NCBI RefSeq assembly: GCF_025464955.1
Contig: NZ_JAODNM010000124.1
Location: forward strand, 62,001-126,000
DNA length: 64,000 nt
Direction: 5' to 3'
Origin: Amycolatopsis sp.
GTDB taxonomy: Bacteria; Actinomycetota; Actinomycetes; Mycobacteriales; Pseudonocardiaceae
Position numbers and translations under genes: made by a program. Below are positions 21,862 to 29,499 of the stretch, piece after piece. Every line of letters starts with the position of its first letter. Within the stretch, counting starts at the first letter, position 1. The notes below the pieces were generated by a model that saw only the letters and a program-made list of their open reading frames with translations, made no database searches and was not told where the DNA came from.

Positions 21862-23972
21862 CGAACCCCGAAGCCACGCCGATCGTCGGCGAGCTGGTCG
21901 ACGCCGACCACGATGGGCTGCCCGACACCACCCACACCGCCGAGCTGGACACGAGCGGCCAGGTGTTCGACGCCGAGCTGGTCGAGGACCCGCCGGTGGC
22001 CGTCGACTCCGCGCGGGTCGAGCGGCTGCCGCTGAACCTGCGGGTGAAGCGGGCCGAGCGGCGCCCGGTGCTCCCCGAGTGGATCAAGTCCCGCGAGGAA
22101 GCGCAGGCCGTAGCCGAGTGGCTGGCCGGGCACATCGCGCACGTCGCCGCTTTCCACGCGGTCCGGCTGCCGCTGTACCTGGCGAAGCTGGCGATGTGGT
22201 CACCAGTAGGGCTGGTGACCGCTGGCGCCGCTGGCGTGCGGTGGGTGTTCGACGCCGAGGCCGCGCCGTTGCGGGTCGACGCCGTGCGCCGCACGGACGC
22301 GGAGATGTACCTCAAGCTGGCACGTGAACGTTCGCACCGGGTGCGCCACCGGATGTGGCTGGCGGGCATCCTGACGGCCCTGGCGACCACTGGCGGTGTG
22401 CTGGCGTGGCTGCTGGCGCCCACGCTGATCCTGGCCGGGATGTCGACGGCCGTGATGACCGTGTTCGGGTTGATCGGGGCGCCGCGCGACAAGCCGATCG
22501 CCGGTACCGCGGTGGTGGTGGAGCGCTACCAGCGGCTCACCAGCGAGATGGTGGAGCGCTCCCTGTCCAGCCTCGGCGTGGCCTCGCTCAGCGGGAAGGG
22601 CGTCAAGATCACGTTCGCCGCGCCGATCCAGCGGGACGGGCCCGGCTGGCGTGCGGAGGTCGACCTGCCGTTCGGGGTGACCGTCGCCGACGTGTCCGAG
22701 CGCCGCGACCGGCTCGCGTCCGGCCTGCGTCGCCCGCTGGGCTGCGTGTGGCCCGAACCGGTGTCCGAGGAGCACCCCGGGCGCCTGGTGCTGTGGGTCG
22801 GCGACCTGGCGATGAACAAGGCGAAACCGGCCGTGTGGCCGCTGCTCAAGGCCGGACAGGCGGACATCTTCGCGCCGGCGCCGTTCATGACCGACCAGCG
22901 TGGCCGCCCTGTCGGCGTCGACCTGGTGTTCAACAACATGCTGATCGGCGCGATGCCTCGTATGGGCAAGACGTTCTCCGTGCGCGAGCTGGTCCTGTTC
23001 GCCGCCCTGGACCCGTACGTCCAGCTGCGCCTGTTCGAGCTCAAGGGCACCGGTGACCTCGGGATGTGCGAGCCGGTGGCGCACCACTACGCGTCCGGTT
23101 CGGATACCGGCACCCTCGACGCGTGCATGGCCAGCCTGCGCGAGCTGTACGCCGACCTCGAGAAACGCTCGAAAACCATCACCCGGATCGCGAAGGAAGA
23201 CCGGGCCCGCTGCCCGGAGAACAAGGTCACCGCCGAGCTATCCCGCGACCCGAAGCTCGGCCTCGGGATCGTGTTCCTGACCATCGACGAGTGTCAGGAG
23301 TTGTTCTCCCACAAGGATTACCGCGACGAGGCCGAGCGGTTGTGTGAGGGCCTGGTCAAGCGTGGGCCAGCCATGGGCATCATCCTCGTTCTCGCCACCC
23401 AGCGGCCGGACGCGAAGTCCCTGCCGAAGTCCATTTCGGACAACGCGGGTATCCGGTTCTGCCTGCGCGTCATGGGCCAGGAACCGAACGACATGGTGCT
23501 CGGGACCAGCTCCTACAAGAACGGCATCCGGGCGTCGACGTTCTCCGCGAAGGACAAGGGCATCGGGTACCTCGTCGGCGCCACTGACGACCCGATCATC
23601 GGCCGGACGTACTACATCGACGGCCCGGACGCCGAGAAGGTCATCGACCGGGCCCGGCTGCTACGCGAGAAGGCCGGCACCCTCACCGGGTACGCGGTCG
23701 GCGAGGACCAGCCGCTCACGGTCAACGTCGCCGACGATGTCCGCGCGGTGTTCGCCGGGCCCGAGGAACGGCTCTGGGGATCGACCATCCTCGAGCGCCT
23801 CGCCGTGTACCGACCGCAGGTCTACGGATCGTGGGGCGCGGACCAGCTCGCCGCGGCGCTCAAGCCCTTCGGGATCCGGCCCGAACAGGTCTGGGGCACC
23901 ACCGATGAGGGCAAGGGCGCGAACCGCAACGGCTACGCCATCGAGTCGCTCGCTAGGGCCTTGACCCACTAG
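21858..23972 (+). CDS. FtsK/SpoIIIE-type conjugative DNA translocase (TraB-like)
   Basis: 704 residues from ATG 21858. Two membrane segments lie near residues 110-135 and 170-200 (MWLAGILTALATTGGVLAWL). The motor domain follows, with Walker A GAMPRMGKT near residue 365, LFELKGTGDLG, Walker B IVFLTIDECQELF and the sensor-like LVLATQRPDAKSLPK. The C-terminal about 80 residues form a winged-helix-like end (LERLAVYRPQVYGSWGADQL). In actinomycete conjugation a hexamer of this protein moves double-stranded DNA by binding short clt repeats. The CTAG-rich tract just downstream is a candidate binding site. Confidence 0.93.
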   Translation: MTNPEATPIVGELVDADHDGLPDTTHTAELDTSGQVFDAELVEDPPVAVDSARVERLPLNLRVKRAERRPVLPEWIKSREEAQAVAEWLAGHIAHVAAFHAVRLPLYLAKLAMWSPVGLVTAGAAGVRWVFDAEAAPLRVDAVRRTDAEMYLKLARERSHRVRHRMWLAGILTALATTGGVLAWLLAPTLILAGMSTAVMTVFGLIGAPRDKPIAGTAVVVERYQRLTSEMVERSLSSLGVASLSGKGVKITFAAPIQRDGPGWRAEVDLPFGVTVADVSERRDRLASGLRRPLGCVWPEPVSEEHPGRLVLWVGDLAMNKAKPAVWPLLKAGQADIFAPAPFMTDQRGRPVGVDLVFNNMLIGAMPRMGKTFSVRELVLFAALDPYVQLRLFELKGTGDLGMCEPVAHHYASGSDTGTLDACMASLRELYADLEKRSKTITRIAKEDRARCPENKVTAELSRDPKLGLGIVFLTIDECQELFSHKDYRDEAERLCEGLVKRGPAMGIILVLATQRPDAKSLPKSISDNAGIRFCLRVMGQEPNDMVLGTSSYKNGIRASTFSAKDKGIGYLVGATDDPIIGRTYYIDGPDAEKVIDRARLLREKAGTLTGYAVGEDQPLTVNVADDVRAVFAGPEERLWGSTILERLAVYRPQVYGSWGADQLAAALKPFGIRPEQVWGTTDEGKGANRNGYAIESLARALTH

Positions 23973-24110
23973 GCCTAGACCCGCCCCTAGGCCCGCAGGG
24001 GTCGCCTGACCTGCGAACTAGGGCCTAGGGGCACATCCGCTTCCCACCTCGAGAACCTCACGGAGGACACCTTGTGGACCCTGATCCTCGTCGCCCTAGG
24101 CGCGCTGCTC
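23967..24110. promoter_or_regulatory. CTAG-rich tract after the translocase gene, possible clt
   Basis: CTAGG or CCTAG occurs five times in about 130 bp (near 23,970, 23,975, 23,991, 24,025 and 24,098), including CTAGGCCTAG and GGGCCTAGGGG. CTAG is normally rare in high-GC actinobacterial DNA. The position directly behind the translocase gene resembles clt loci, but this is inference. Confidence 0.4.
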
Positions 24111-24280
24111 GTGTACGGACTAGCGTGCGTGATCTGGCCTTACGCCTCGTGCGGTAGGTGTAAGGGGGAGTCGGCCGCTTCCGGTCGCCATCCGGCCGAA
24201 CATGGCGCCCCTGCGGCCGGTGCGGCGGCAGCGGCCAGCGCATCCGGATCGGCCGGCGCCTCTGGGACATCGGACGGTAG
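24072..24280 (+). pseudogene. Small membrane zinc-finger-like AICE protein, frameshifted or recoded
   Basis: From TTG 24072 the frame gives one membrane helix (LILVALGALLVYGLACVIWP) and CGRCKG, then turns into Ala/Ser-rich nonsense. Shifting by -1 at the G-run 24164-24168 (AAGGGGGAG) gives GRFRSPSGRTWRPCGRCGGS and RIRIGRRLWDIGR, ending at TAG 24278-24280. The result, a TM helix plus two CxxC pairs with a CGGSG knuckle, is the usual layout of small AICE membrane proteins. One extra G would restore the frame. It may be a mutation, a sequencing error, or programmed -1 slippage. Confidence 0.6.
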
Positions 24281-24428
24281 TCCTCGTCACCATCTGATCG
24301 TTCATCAGAAGGCTGCTGTACGGCGCGCCCTGACCAGCACAAACACTCGACCATCTCACGTGATCTCACAGTCGAGTCGACGAGCATCGTGGCCAGCTAC
24401 CCTGGTGGTTGCCTCTTCGCGGAGGAAC

Positions 24429-24451
24429 GCCCCCGGGTAGCTCCCGGGGGC
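24429..24451. terminator. Strong hairpin before the XRE regulator
   Basis: A 9-bp perfect stem, GCCCCCGGG / CCCGGGGGC, with loop TAGCT, ends 37 bp before GTG 24489. No T-run follows, so it may be a terminator of the transfer operon or an attenuator. The 24,281-24,458 gap otherwise shows nothing I can call. Confidence 0.55.
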
Positions 24452-24488
24452 ACGCGAAGTGGTCGACTCCGCGAATGAGGGATGCCGT

Positions 24489-25700
24489 GTGTCCGACTCC
24501 ACTGATCTTGGCCGCCGCGTGCGCGAGATCCGGTCCTGGCGAGGCCTGAACCTGCGCACGACCGCAGACCTGGCCGGCCTCTCGCATGGCTACCTGGGCA
24601 AGCTGGAGCGCGGCGAGAAGCCGGTGAACAGCCGCCAAGTCCTCGAGGCGCTGGCGATGGCGCTGCGCGTTTCGCCCGACACCCTGACCGGCATCCCGGA
24701 ACCGACCGGGCGCGCCTCGGTCGAGTCGGACGACACCGCGACCACGCTCGCTGACCTGCTCAGCGGTTGGTGGGTCGGCGAGATACCCGATGCTCCTGGC
24801 CGGCCGTTGCAGGAAGTCCTCGCTGACCTGATGGCGTTCCACCACTCTCGCAACAGCTCGGGGGCACAGGGCGCCGGTGACTACCCGACGCAGGTGGCCA
24901 AGTTGTCGCCGCTGATTCGCGACCTGCTCGCCCTGGCGGCCGACCCCGTGACCGGGCGCGAGGCGCTCGCGCCGCTGCTGACCGCCTACCACGTCGCGGG
25001 CAGTATCGCGGCGCGCCTACACGTCCCTGGGATGCCGTCGATGGCGGCCGAGCGTATGCGGCAGGTGGCCGACAAGCTCGACGATCCCGTGTGGCAGAAC
25101 GTGGCGACGTGGGGCCGAGCGCACTTCATCTCCTCGACGAATCGGCCGCGGCAGTACGACCTCGCGGTGTCGGTCGCCGACGAGGCACCGGCGGGCCGGT
25201 TGGAGACCCGCGGAATGGCGAACCTGACGGCAGCCCTGGCCGCCGCTGCGCAGGGACACGGCGATGTCGCGGAGACACACCTGGCGGAGGCCGCGGCTAT
25301 CGCCGAGCGGATCGAGCCGGACGTATCGCCGTGGCCGGCGGGCATCATGCAGTTCGGGCGGACGAACGCGGGCATCTTCCGGGTATCGATCGGCGTCGAG
25401 CTCGGCCAGGGGGCGCGCGTCGCTGAGATCGCCTCGACTGTGCGCCCGGAGACGATCTCCAGCGGCCGACAGGCGTCATTCTGGACCGACTACGGCCGAG
25501 GACTGATGGAGTCGCCCAAGCACCGAGACGCCGGGTTGGCCGCGCTGCTCAAGGCCGAGTCGCTGGCTCCGGCGCAAGTGCATCGCAATGTGTTCGTGCG
25601 CGAGGCTGTGGCGGATGCACTCGCGACGGCTCGCCGTGACGCGGGCCGGCGTGAGCTCCGCGGACTGGCATGGCGGATGGGCGTAGCGCCGACCGGGTGA
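24489..25700 (+). CDS. XRE-family regulator with TPR-like C-terminal domain
   Basis: 403 residues from GTG 24489, with GAGGG about 8 bases upstream; a GTG at 24459 in frame is less well placed. The helix-turn-helix is at residues about 5-65 (LGRRVREIRSWRGLNLRTTA, GLSHGYLGKLERGEKPVNSR). The remaining 330 residues are helical, TPR-like repeats. Such proteins are ligand- or peptide-responsive regulators in Streptomyces and its mobile elements. A 19-bp palindrome follows the gene and precedes three small coupled genes that it could control. Confidence 0.85.
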   Translation: MSDSTDLGRRVREIRSWRGLNLRTTADLAGLSHGYLGKLERGEKPVNSRQVLEALAMALRVSPDTLTGIPEPTGRASVESDDTATTLADLLSGWWVGEIPDAPGRPLQEVLADLMAFHHSRNSSGAQGAGDYPTQVAKLSPLIRDLLALAADPVTGREALAPLLTAYHVAGSIAARLHVPGMPSMAAERMRQVADKLDDPVWQNVATWGRAHFISSTNRPRQYDLAVSVADEAPAGRLETRGMANLTAALAAAAQGHGDVAETHLAEAAAIAERIEPDVSPWPAGIMQFGRTNAGIFRVSIGVELGQGARVAEIASTVRPETISSGRQASFWTDYGRGLMESPKHRDAGLAALLKAESLAPAQVHRNVFVREAVADALATARRDAGRRELRGLAWRMGVAPTG

Positions 25701-25711
25701 ATCGATGGGCA

Positions 25712-25730
25712 TGTGTCCCGAGGGGACACA
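25712..25730. promoter_or_regulatory. Perfect 19-bp palindrome, operator candidate
   Basis: TGTGTCCC-GAG-GGGACACA has 8-bp perfect arms. It lies between the XRE gene and the GTG at 25763 and is close to where a promoter for the downstream small genes should be. It could equally be a short RNA hairpin, but there is no T-run. Confidence 0.6.
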
Positions 25731-25762
25731 AAGGCTGACCTTTCGCTCTTAGCGTCGACCGT

Positions 25763-26005
25763 GTGACGAACAGCAACGAGCACCCCGAGCGGCGTGGGCA
25801 CGTCCAGACCGTGATCGTCCAGGCTGTCGACATGCTCGGCCGCCCGGTGCCGGTGTCGGTGTCGGTGCTGAACACCGATGGCGGCCTGCAGATCTCCCTA
25901 CGCGTGGACGACGGCGACGAGGTGATCCTGCCGGACTACTCGGCGATCAACCTCTCAGTCCGGCTGCAGGAAGCATTCCGCGCGAAGCTCGAGGGTGACC
26001 GGTGA
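25763..26005 (+). CDS. Small hypothetical protein
   Basis: 80 residues from GTG 25763. It looks like a small beta-rich fold (VQTVIVQAVDMLGRPVPVSV, LQISLRVDDGDEVILPD). Its TGA shares a base with the next ATG (TGATG). It is the first of three overlapping small genes behind the XRE regulator. Family unknown. Confidence 0.6.
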   Translation: MTNSNEHPERRGHVQTVIVQAVDMLGRPVPVSVSVLNTDGGLQISLRVDDGDEVILPDYSAINLSVRLQEAFRAKLEGDR

Positions 26006-26136
26006 TGCGGGGGTTCAGCAACTCCGGCGCCGGTCCGGACCCCACTGCGACCGGGGCCGCCGAGGACAAGGCGCGCCGCGAGCGCGAGCAGGCCGAGCGG
26101 GACGCGGCCGACGACGAACAGGACGACGACCGGTGA
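26005..26136 (+). CDS. Very small charged protein
   Basis: 43 residues from ATG 26005, beginning MRGFSNSGAGPDP and ending in a highly charged tail (RREREQAERDAADDEQDDD). It is supported by overlaps at both ends (TGATG before, GTGA after). There is no recognisable domain. Confidence 0.5.
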   Translation: MRGFSNSGAGPDPTATGAAEDKARREREQAERDAADDEQDDDR

Positions 26137-26402
26137 GCGCCCGCATCGAGATCACTCCGGCGAAGCCCTACGTGGACTGGGTGCTCCGCGAGTACATCGA
26201 GGGCAGCACGCTCCACTTCTACAGCAAGTCCGAGCTGGCCGACCCCGGCATTCAGTGGCTCGTTCCGTGGTGCCAAGCGGACGACATGTACCCGGCGCGT
26301 CACCCGAAGGTCGAAGTCAAGGCTGACCCGGTGGCCGCGCACGTCAATGCCTGCGTCGGCTGCGCCAACGCGGACCGTCGAGCCCGCGGCGACCGCCCCT
26401 AA
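26133..26402 (+). CDS. Small hypothetical protein with CxxC
   Basis: 89 residues from GTG 26133, overlapping the previous TGA as GTGA. It contains PYVDWVLREYIEGSTLHFYS and a C-terminal cysteine pair (NACVGCANADRRARGD) plus one more Cys (WLVPWCQADD), possibly a metal site. Family unknown. The 26,403-26,817 stretch after it holds only a terminator hairpin and no gene I can support. Confidence 0.6.
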   Translation: MSARIEITPAKPYVDWVLREYIEGSTLHFYSKSELADPGIQWLVPWCQADDMYPARHPKVEVKADPVAAHVNACVGCANADRRARGDRP

Positions 26403-26660
26403 TCCCCCGGCCGCCGCGCTTCCCCCGACGGTGCGGCGGCTGGGCCTCCACTCCCCCGGTGCTGCGACGGCCCCCCGCAACGGCGCGCACCGGGGCCACG
26501 ATTTCCCGGCCGGTCAACTCCCGCATTGGCCTGCAGGTCACCGGTCGGGAATCAGCTCCGTGTACACGGGCCAACCGTGAGATGCCGTGAGACGGCTCCC
26601 TGTAACCGCAGGTCAGAGCCTCTGAAATTGGCCCCATCTGATACCGAATCAGACGCGAAA

Positions 26661-26692
26661 GCGCCCCCCGACAGCACGTCGTCGGGGTGCGC
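26661..26692. terminator. Bidirectional hairpin between convergent AICE 1 operons
   Basis: The stem GCGCcCCCCGAC / GTCGGGGtGCGC (11 of 12 paired) has an 8-base loop. It lies between the rightward small-gene operon ending at 26402 and the leftward operon ending at 26818. A-rich bases before and TTC after fit use in either direction. Confidence 0.6.
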
Positions 26693-26817
26693 CTTCGCGT
26701 CGTGGCTACCGACACCGGTTGAGACAGACAACGAGTGTTGTCAGTGTGTAACTGATCATGAGCGCCAGTCCGGTTAGGCGACGAGTGGCAAGTAGCTAGT
26801 GGAAAGGGCAGTGGCAA

Positions 26818-27255
26818 CTACGCGGCGTCGTCAGCGGCCCGCTGGGCTGCTTCGCGGAACCGCGCTAGTTCGGCCGCTGCCTGCTCGGCGGGGGTTGGTG
26901 CGGGCGCGAGCATCTCTTCGGCGATTTCGGCGTTCAAGGCCGTCCTGTGGGCTCGGATCCGTGCTGTCTGGTCGTTGGCTGCCCGGTCCGCGATCACTTC
27001 TTCGAAGCTGGCGTGGCCGTATTCGGCCTTGAACTTGGCCGCGTTCGCGGCGGTCTCTCGTGCCTGCTGCGCGGCCTGGTACTCGGCGAACACGACGCGT
27101 TCGAGTTCGGCCTTGAGCTCCGGGAGCCGGCGCGTCGCCGGGCCGAACTCGTATGCGTAGTTCGGCTGCTGGTGGGATCGGACGATCCGGCCTTCCAGCT
27201 CGGCGATGTCGGACTTGATGTCGTCGCTGGTTCGGGGGCGCTCTTCGATGGTCAT
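26818..27255 (-). CDS. Coiled-coil hypothetical protein
   Basis: 145 residues from ATG 27255, which overlaps the upstream stop as ATGA. It is almost entirely helical and charged (DDIKSDIAELEGRIVRSHQQ, LPELKAELERVVFAEYQAAQ) with an Ala/Glu-rich tail. It is the last gene of the leftward, possibly replication-related, operon. Family unknown. Confidence 0.6.
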   Translation of the reverse strand: MTIEERPRTSDDIKSDIAELEGRIVRSHQQPNYAYEFGPATRRLPELKAELERVVFAEYQAAQQARETAANAAKFKAEYGHASFEEVIADRAANDQTARIRAHRTALNAEIAEEMLAPAPTPAEQAAAELARFREAAQRAADDAA

Positions 27256-27467
27256 GCCGGGTCCTTGCTTGAGGGTGCGGATGGTTTTTCGCCGGTCGGC
27301 GAAGTGTTGGGGTGTGCGATGAGGCCGCGTTCGGCGAGGTGTTGCAGCTTCATGGCGTGTCGGCGGACGAGTCCGCGGTCACGGGCGACCTGGAATACCA
27401 CGCGGGCCGCCTGGTTGCGCGCCCGGCGGCCGGGCTGCGCGCCCTCGTCGGTGTGGTCGTCATGCAT
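27252..27467 (-). CDS. Small basic hypothetical protein
   Basis: 71 residues from ATG 27467, inside the end of the winged-helix gene (8-bp overlap) and overlapping the next start as ATGA. The central part (ARVVFQVARDRGLVRRHAMK, then LQHLAERGLI) could be a small helical DNA-binding unit. Unknown family; translation is supported by the overlaps. Confidence 0.55.
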   Translation of the reverse strand: MHDDHTDEGAQPGRRARNQAARVVFQVARDRGLVRRHAMKLQHLAERGLIAHPNTSPTGEKPSAPSSKDPA

Positions 27468-28296
27468 TGCTGGTCACCGTCTCCTTTTCCTGCCGACTAC
27501 TCGCGTTGCGGCAGATCAGACAGGTGGCCGAGAGGCCAGTGCCCGGCCGGATGTACCGCCCTGCATCGGTGCCGTGCTCGCAGCGCATTTGTGGGTCGGC
27601 GCGGGCGCGTTCGAGCGCGTCGGCGATTTCGATGGATTGCCGCTCGCTGCGGACATGTGCGAGCCGGTCGGTGAGTTCGCCGTTGGCGGCAAGGCTGGTG
27701 ACGTAGCCGATCAGGGAGGTTTTCGCCTCGCCGGTGAGCTCTTCCATGAGGATTTGAATCTCCTCCTCCCCTGCGTCTGGGCACGCTCTGGCAATGACGT
27801 CGGCGACGCGCGCACGCGGAGAGGGTTTTTCTGTCTTCTTACTGTCTTCTTCGGGGGAACTGTGGTTCCCCCCGTGCGTCCCTGTGGTTCCCCCCGTGCG
27901 CCCCTCTGCGACATGTCGTGTAGTTCCCTGGGGAACCTGACGACCTGTCGTGTGGTTCCCCTCGTACGGTCGCATGGGAGCGAAAGCCAGGTCGTAGACG
28001 ACGGGTCGTCGGTCAGCCCGAATACCGACAGCTGCGCTCTGGTCATCCGGTCGACGGATCAGGCCGAGCTCAAGGAGTCCAGCGATGTCCTTCTTGACCT
28101 GCCGAGGCGTCTTGCGGGCGTACCTGGCGAGCGCGCCTTGGCTCGGATACGAATCCCGGCCACTGTCGTTGGCATGCCGAGCAATGCCCACGAGAGTGAC
28201 CACGAGTGACGGCGGCAAGTCAGGGGCATCGTCTAGCACCCAGAGCACAGCTCGGATGCAGAGCCACTCGGATCGATTGTTGTCGTCGCCGGCCAT
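27460..28296 (-). CDS. Winged-helix protein, replication-initiator candidate of AICE 1
   Basis: 278 residues from ATG 28296. Residues about 20-85 are a helix-turn-helix of the kind found in plasmid and phage initiators (SLVVTLVGIARHANDSGRDS, ALARYARKTPRQVKKDIAGL, LELGLIRRP). The middle is low-complexity. The C-terminal part has a helical domain and a cysteine pair (MRCEHGTDAG, SATCLICRN). It heads the leftward operon. Element 1 has no other recognisable replication protein, so this is the best candidate, but it could also be a regulator. Confidence 0.6.
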   Translation of the reverse strand: MAGDDNNRSEWLCIRAVLWVLDDAPDLPPSLVVTLVGIARHANDSGRDSYPSQGALARYARKTPRQVKKDIAGLLELGLIRRPDDQSAAVGIRADRRPVVYDLAFAPMRPYEGNHTTGRQVPQGTTRHVAEGRTGGTTGTHGGNHSSPEEDSKKTEKPSPRARVADVIARACPDAGEEEIQILMEELTGEAKTSLIGYVTSLAANGELTDRLAHVRSERQSIEIADALERARADPQMRCEHGTDAGRYIRPGTGLSATCLICRNASSRQEKETVTSNA

Positions 28297-28373
28297 CAGG
28301 CAGCCGTCCACCCTGGCGCGCGCAGGGCTGCTCGGCGCGCGCACGGGGTATCCTTGACCGGGATGTTGCGTTG

Positions 28374-28397
28374 GGCCCCCGGTGAAATCCGGGGGCC
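28374..28397 (+). terminator. Hairpin with short T-run
   Basis: GGCCCCCGG / CCGGGGGCC, a 9-bp perfect stem with loop TGAAAT, is followed by TTTCT on the plus strand. On the minus strand it lies between the Xis-like stop (28496) and the winged-helix start (28296), where it could partly separate the two genes. The rest of the 28,297-28,495 gap shows no gene. Confidence 0.55.
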
Positions 28398-28495
28398 TTT
28401 CTCGTGTTCGGACACGTGCCGCGTCCCTCTCGTCTGATTGCTGATCAGGTGGCCCGGTTTTCAGGCCTTCTGACCTGCGGTGATGAGGCGGCGTA

Positions 28496-28711
28496 TCACG
28501 CGCTCTCACGCGCTGGCTCAACTTCGAGCAACGCAAGGATCGACGCGGTGACCACCCGGTAGCGCGATCCGACCTTGATCACCTTCGCTGGGAAGTCACC
28601 TCGGCGCGCCAGTTCGAACGAGTAGGACCGGCTGATCCCAAGTGCCCCACCGGCCATGGGTACGCCGACGACAGGCGGCCAATCGCGGATCTCGTCAATA
28701 GGTGTCGACAT
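28496..28711 (-). CDS. xis: Excisionase-like helix-turn-helix protein
   Basis: 71 residues from ATG 28711, chosen for the GGAG eight bases upstream; an ATG at 28732 is possible. The core (GVPMAGGALGISRSYSFELA, DFPAKVIKVGSRYRVVTASI) is the MerR/Xis-like winged helix used by AICE excisionases, with a typical RRGDFP-x-KVIKVGSRYRV wing. It is divergent from the XRE-int pair, unlike element 2 where xis directly precedes int. It probably controls excision direction. Confidence 0.7.
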   Translation of the reverse strand: MSTPIDEIRDWPPVVGVPMAGGALGISRSYSFELARRGDFPAKVIKVGSRYRVVTASILALLEVEPARESA

Positions 28712-28821
28712 TTCCCGGGCTCCATTCGTCACATCGGTGAATTTTCTATGCGATGTGCTGTGTGCCCACTGTTCTACACGTCCTGTTGCGTTCGCGCAAT
28801 CCGCACAGTACGTTCAGCGAT

Positions 28822-29499
28822 GTGCAGAATGACTCGATACCCAGCAACGTCGTAGGCGACCGTGTCAGGCAGTACCGCAAGGCCCTGGTCTGGTCCATTG
28901 AGCAGTTGGCCGAGCGATGCGCGGCCATCGGCGCAACGAGCCTGACCGTGCCGGCGCTGTACGTCATCGAGAGCGGGCGCCGCGAGAAGGAAACCAACCG
29001 GCGGCGTCGAATGATCACCGTTGATGAGTGGCTTGACCTGTCGAAGGCGCTCGGCGTGGCTCCCCTGGCGCTGCTGCTCCCGTACGAGCGGAACGCGGAC
29101 TACCTGATCACCAGCGAGATAAGCGGAACCGCCGAAGCGGCGTACCGCTGGATCATCGGCCGGTGGCCAGACCTACGACCGGTACGGGAGTCCTCTCTAA
29201 CGGACGAGGAGAAGCACCGCTACGCCACAAATCGCCCCGCCTGGATGACGGAAGCTGTCGAGTTGACGGCCGCCGAAGCGGGACAACATTTTGATCGTGC
29301 CGTCCAGGTTGCCCACTTCGTAGCCCACGCAGCATGGGAAACCGGACTGACTCGAGGGGAGGGCGCGGCATTCGTAGGGCTACTCAAGGACCTCGTCGCA
29401 AATATCCTGACCACCGCAGAGCAGGACCCCAACTACTTCGACAAGGTCAAAGACGTCGACAGCGAAGACCTAGACGGGAAGGGAAATACTCGTGAGTGA
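28822..29499 (+). CDS. XRE-family regulator overlapping the integrase gene
   Basis: 225 residues from GTG 28822; the frame is open to an ATG at 28753, so the start is uncertain. The helix-turn-helix is near residues 10-80 (VVGDRVRQYRKALVWSIEQL, then ATSLTVPALYVIESGRREKE). The rest is helical with an acidic end. It overlaps the integrase start by 8 bp, so the two are co-translated. It probably ties integration or excision to a repressor state of the element. Confidence 0.75.
   Translation: MQNDSIPSNVVGDRVRQYRKALVWSIEQLAERCAAIGATSLTVPALYVIESGRREKETNRRRRMITVDEWLDLSKALGVAPLALLLPYERNADYLITSEISGTAEAAYRWIIGRWPDLRPVRESSLTDEEKHRYATNRPAWMTEAVELTAAEAGQHFDRAVQVAHFVAHAAWETGLTRGEGAAFVGLLKDLVANILTTAEQDPNYFDKVKDVDSEDLDGKGNTRE

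Noticed and set aside
26344..26817. 157-codon frame on the minus strand in AICE 1
   Set aside because: It covers the bidirectional terminator hairpin and the end of a coupled plus-strand gene; no motif and no ribosome site.
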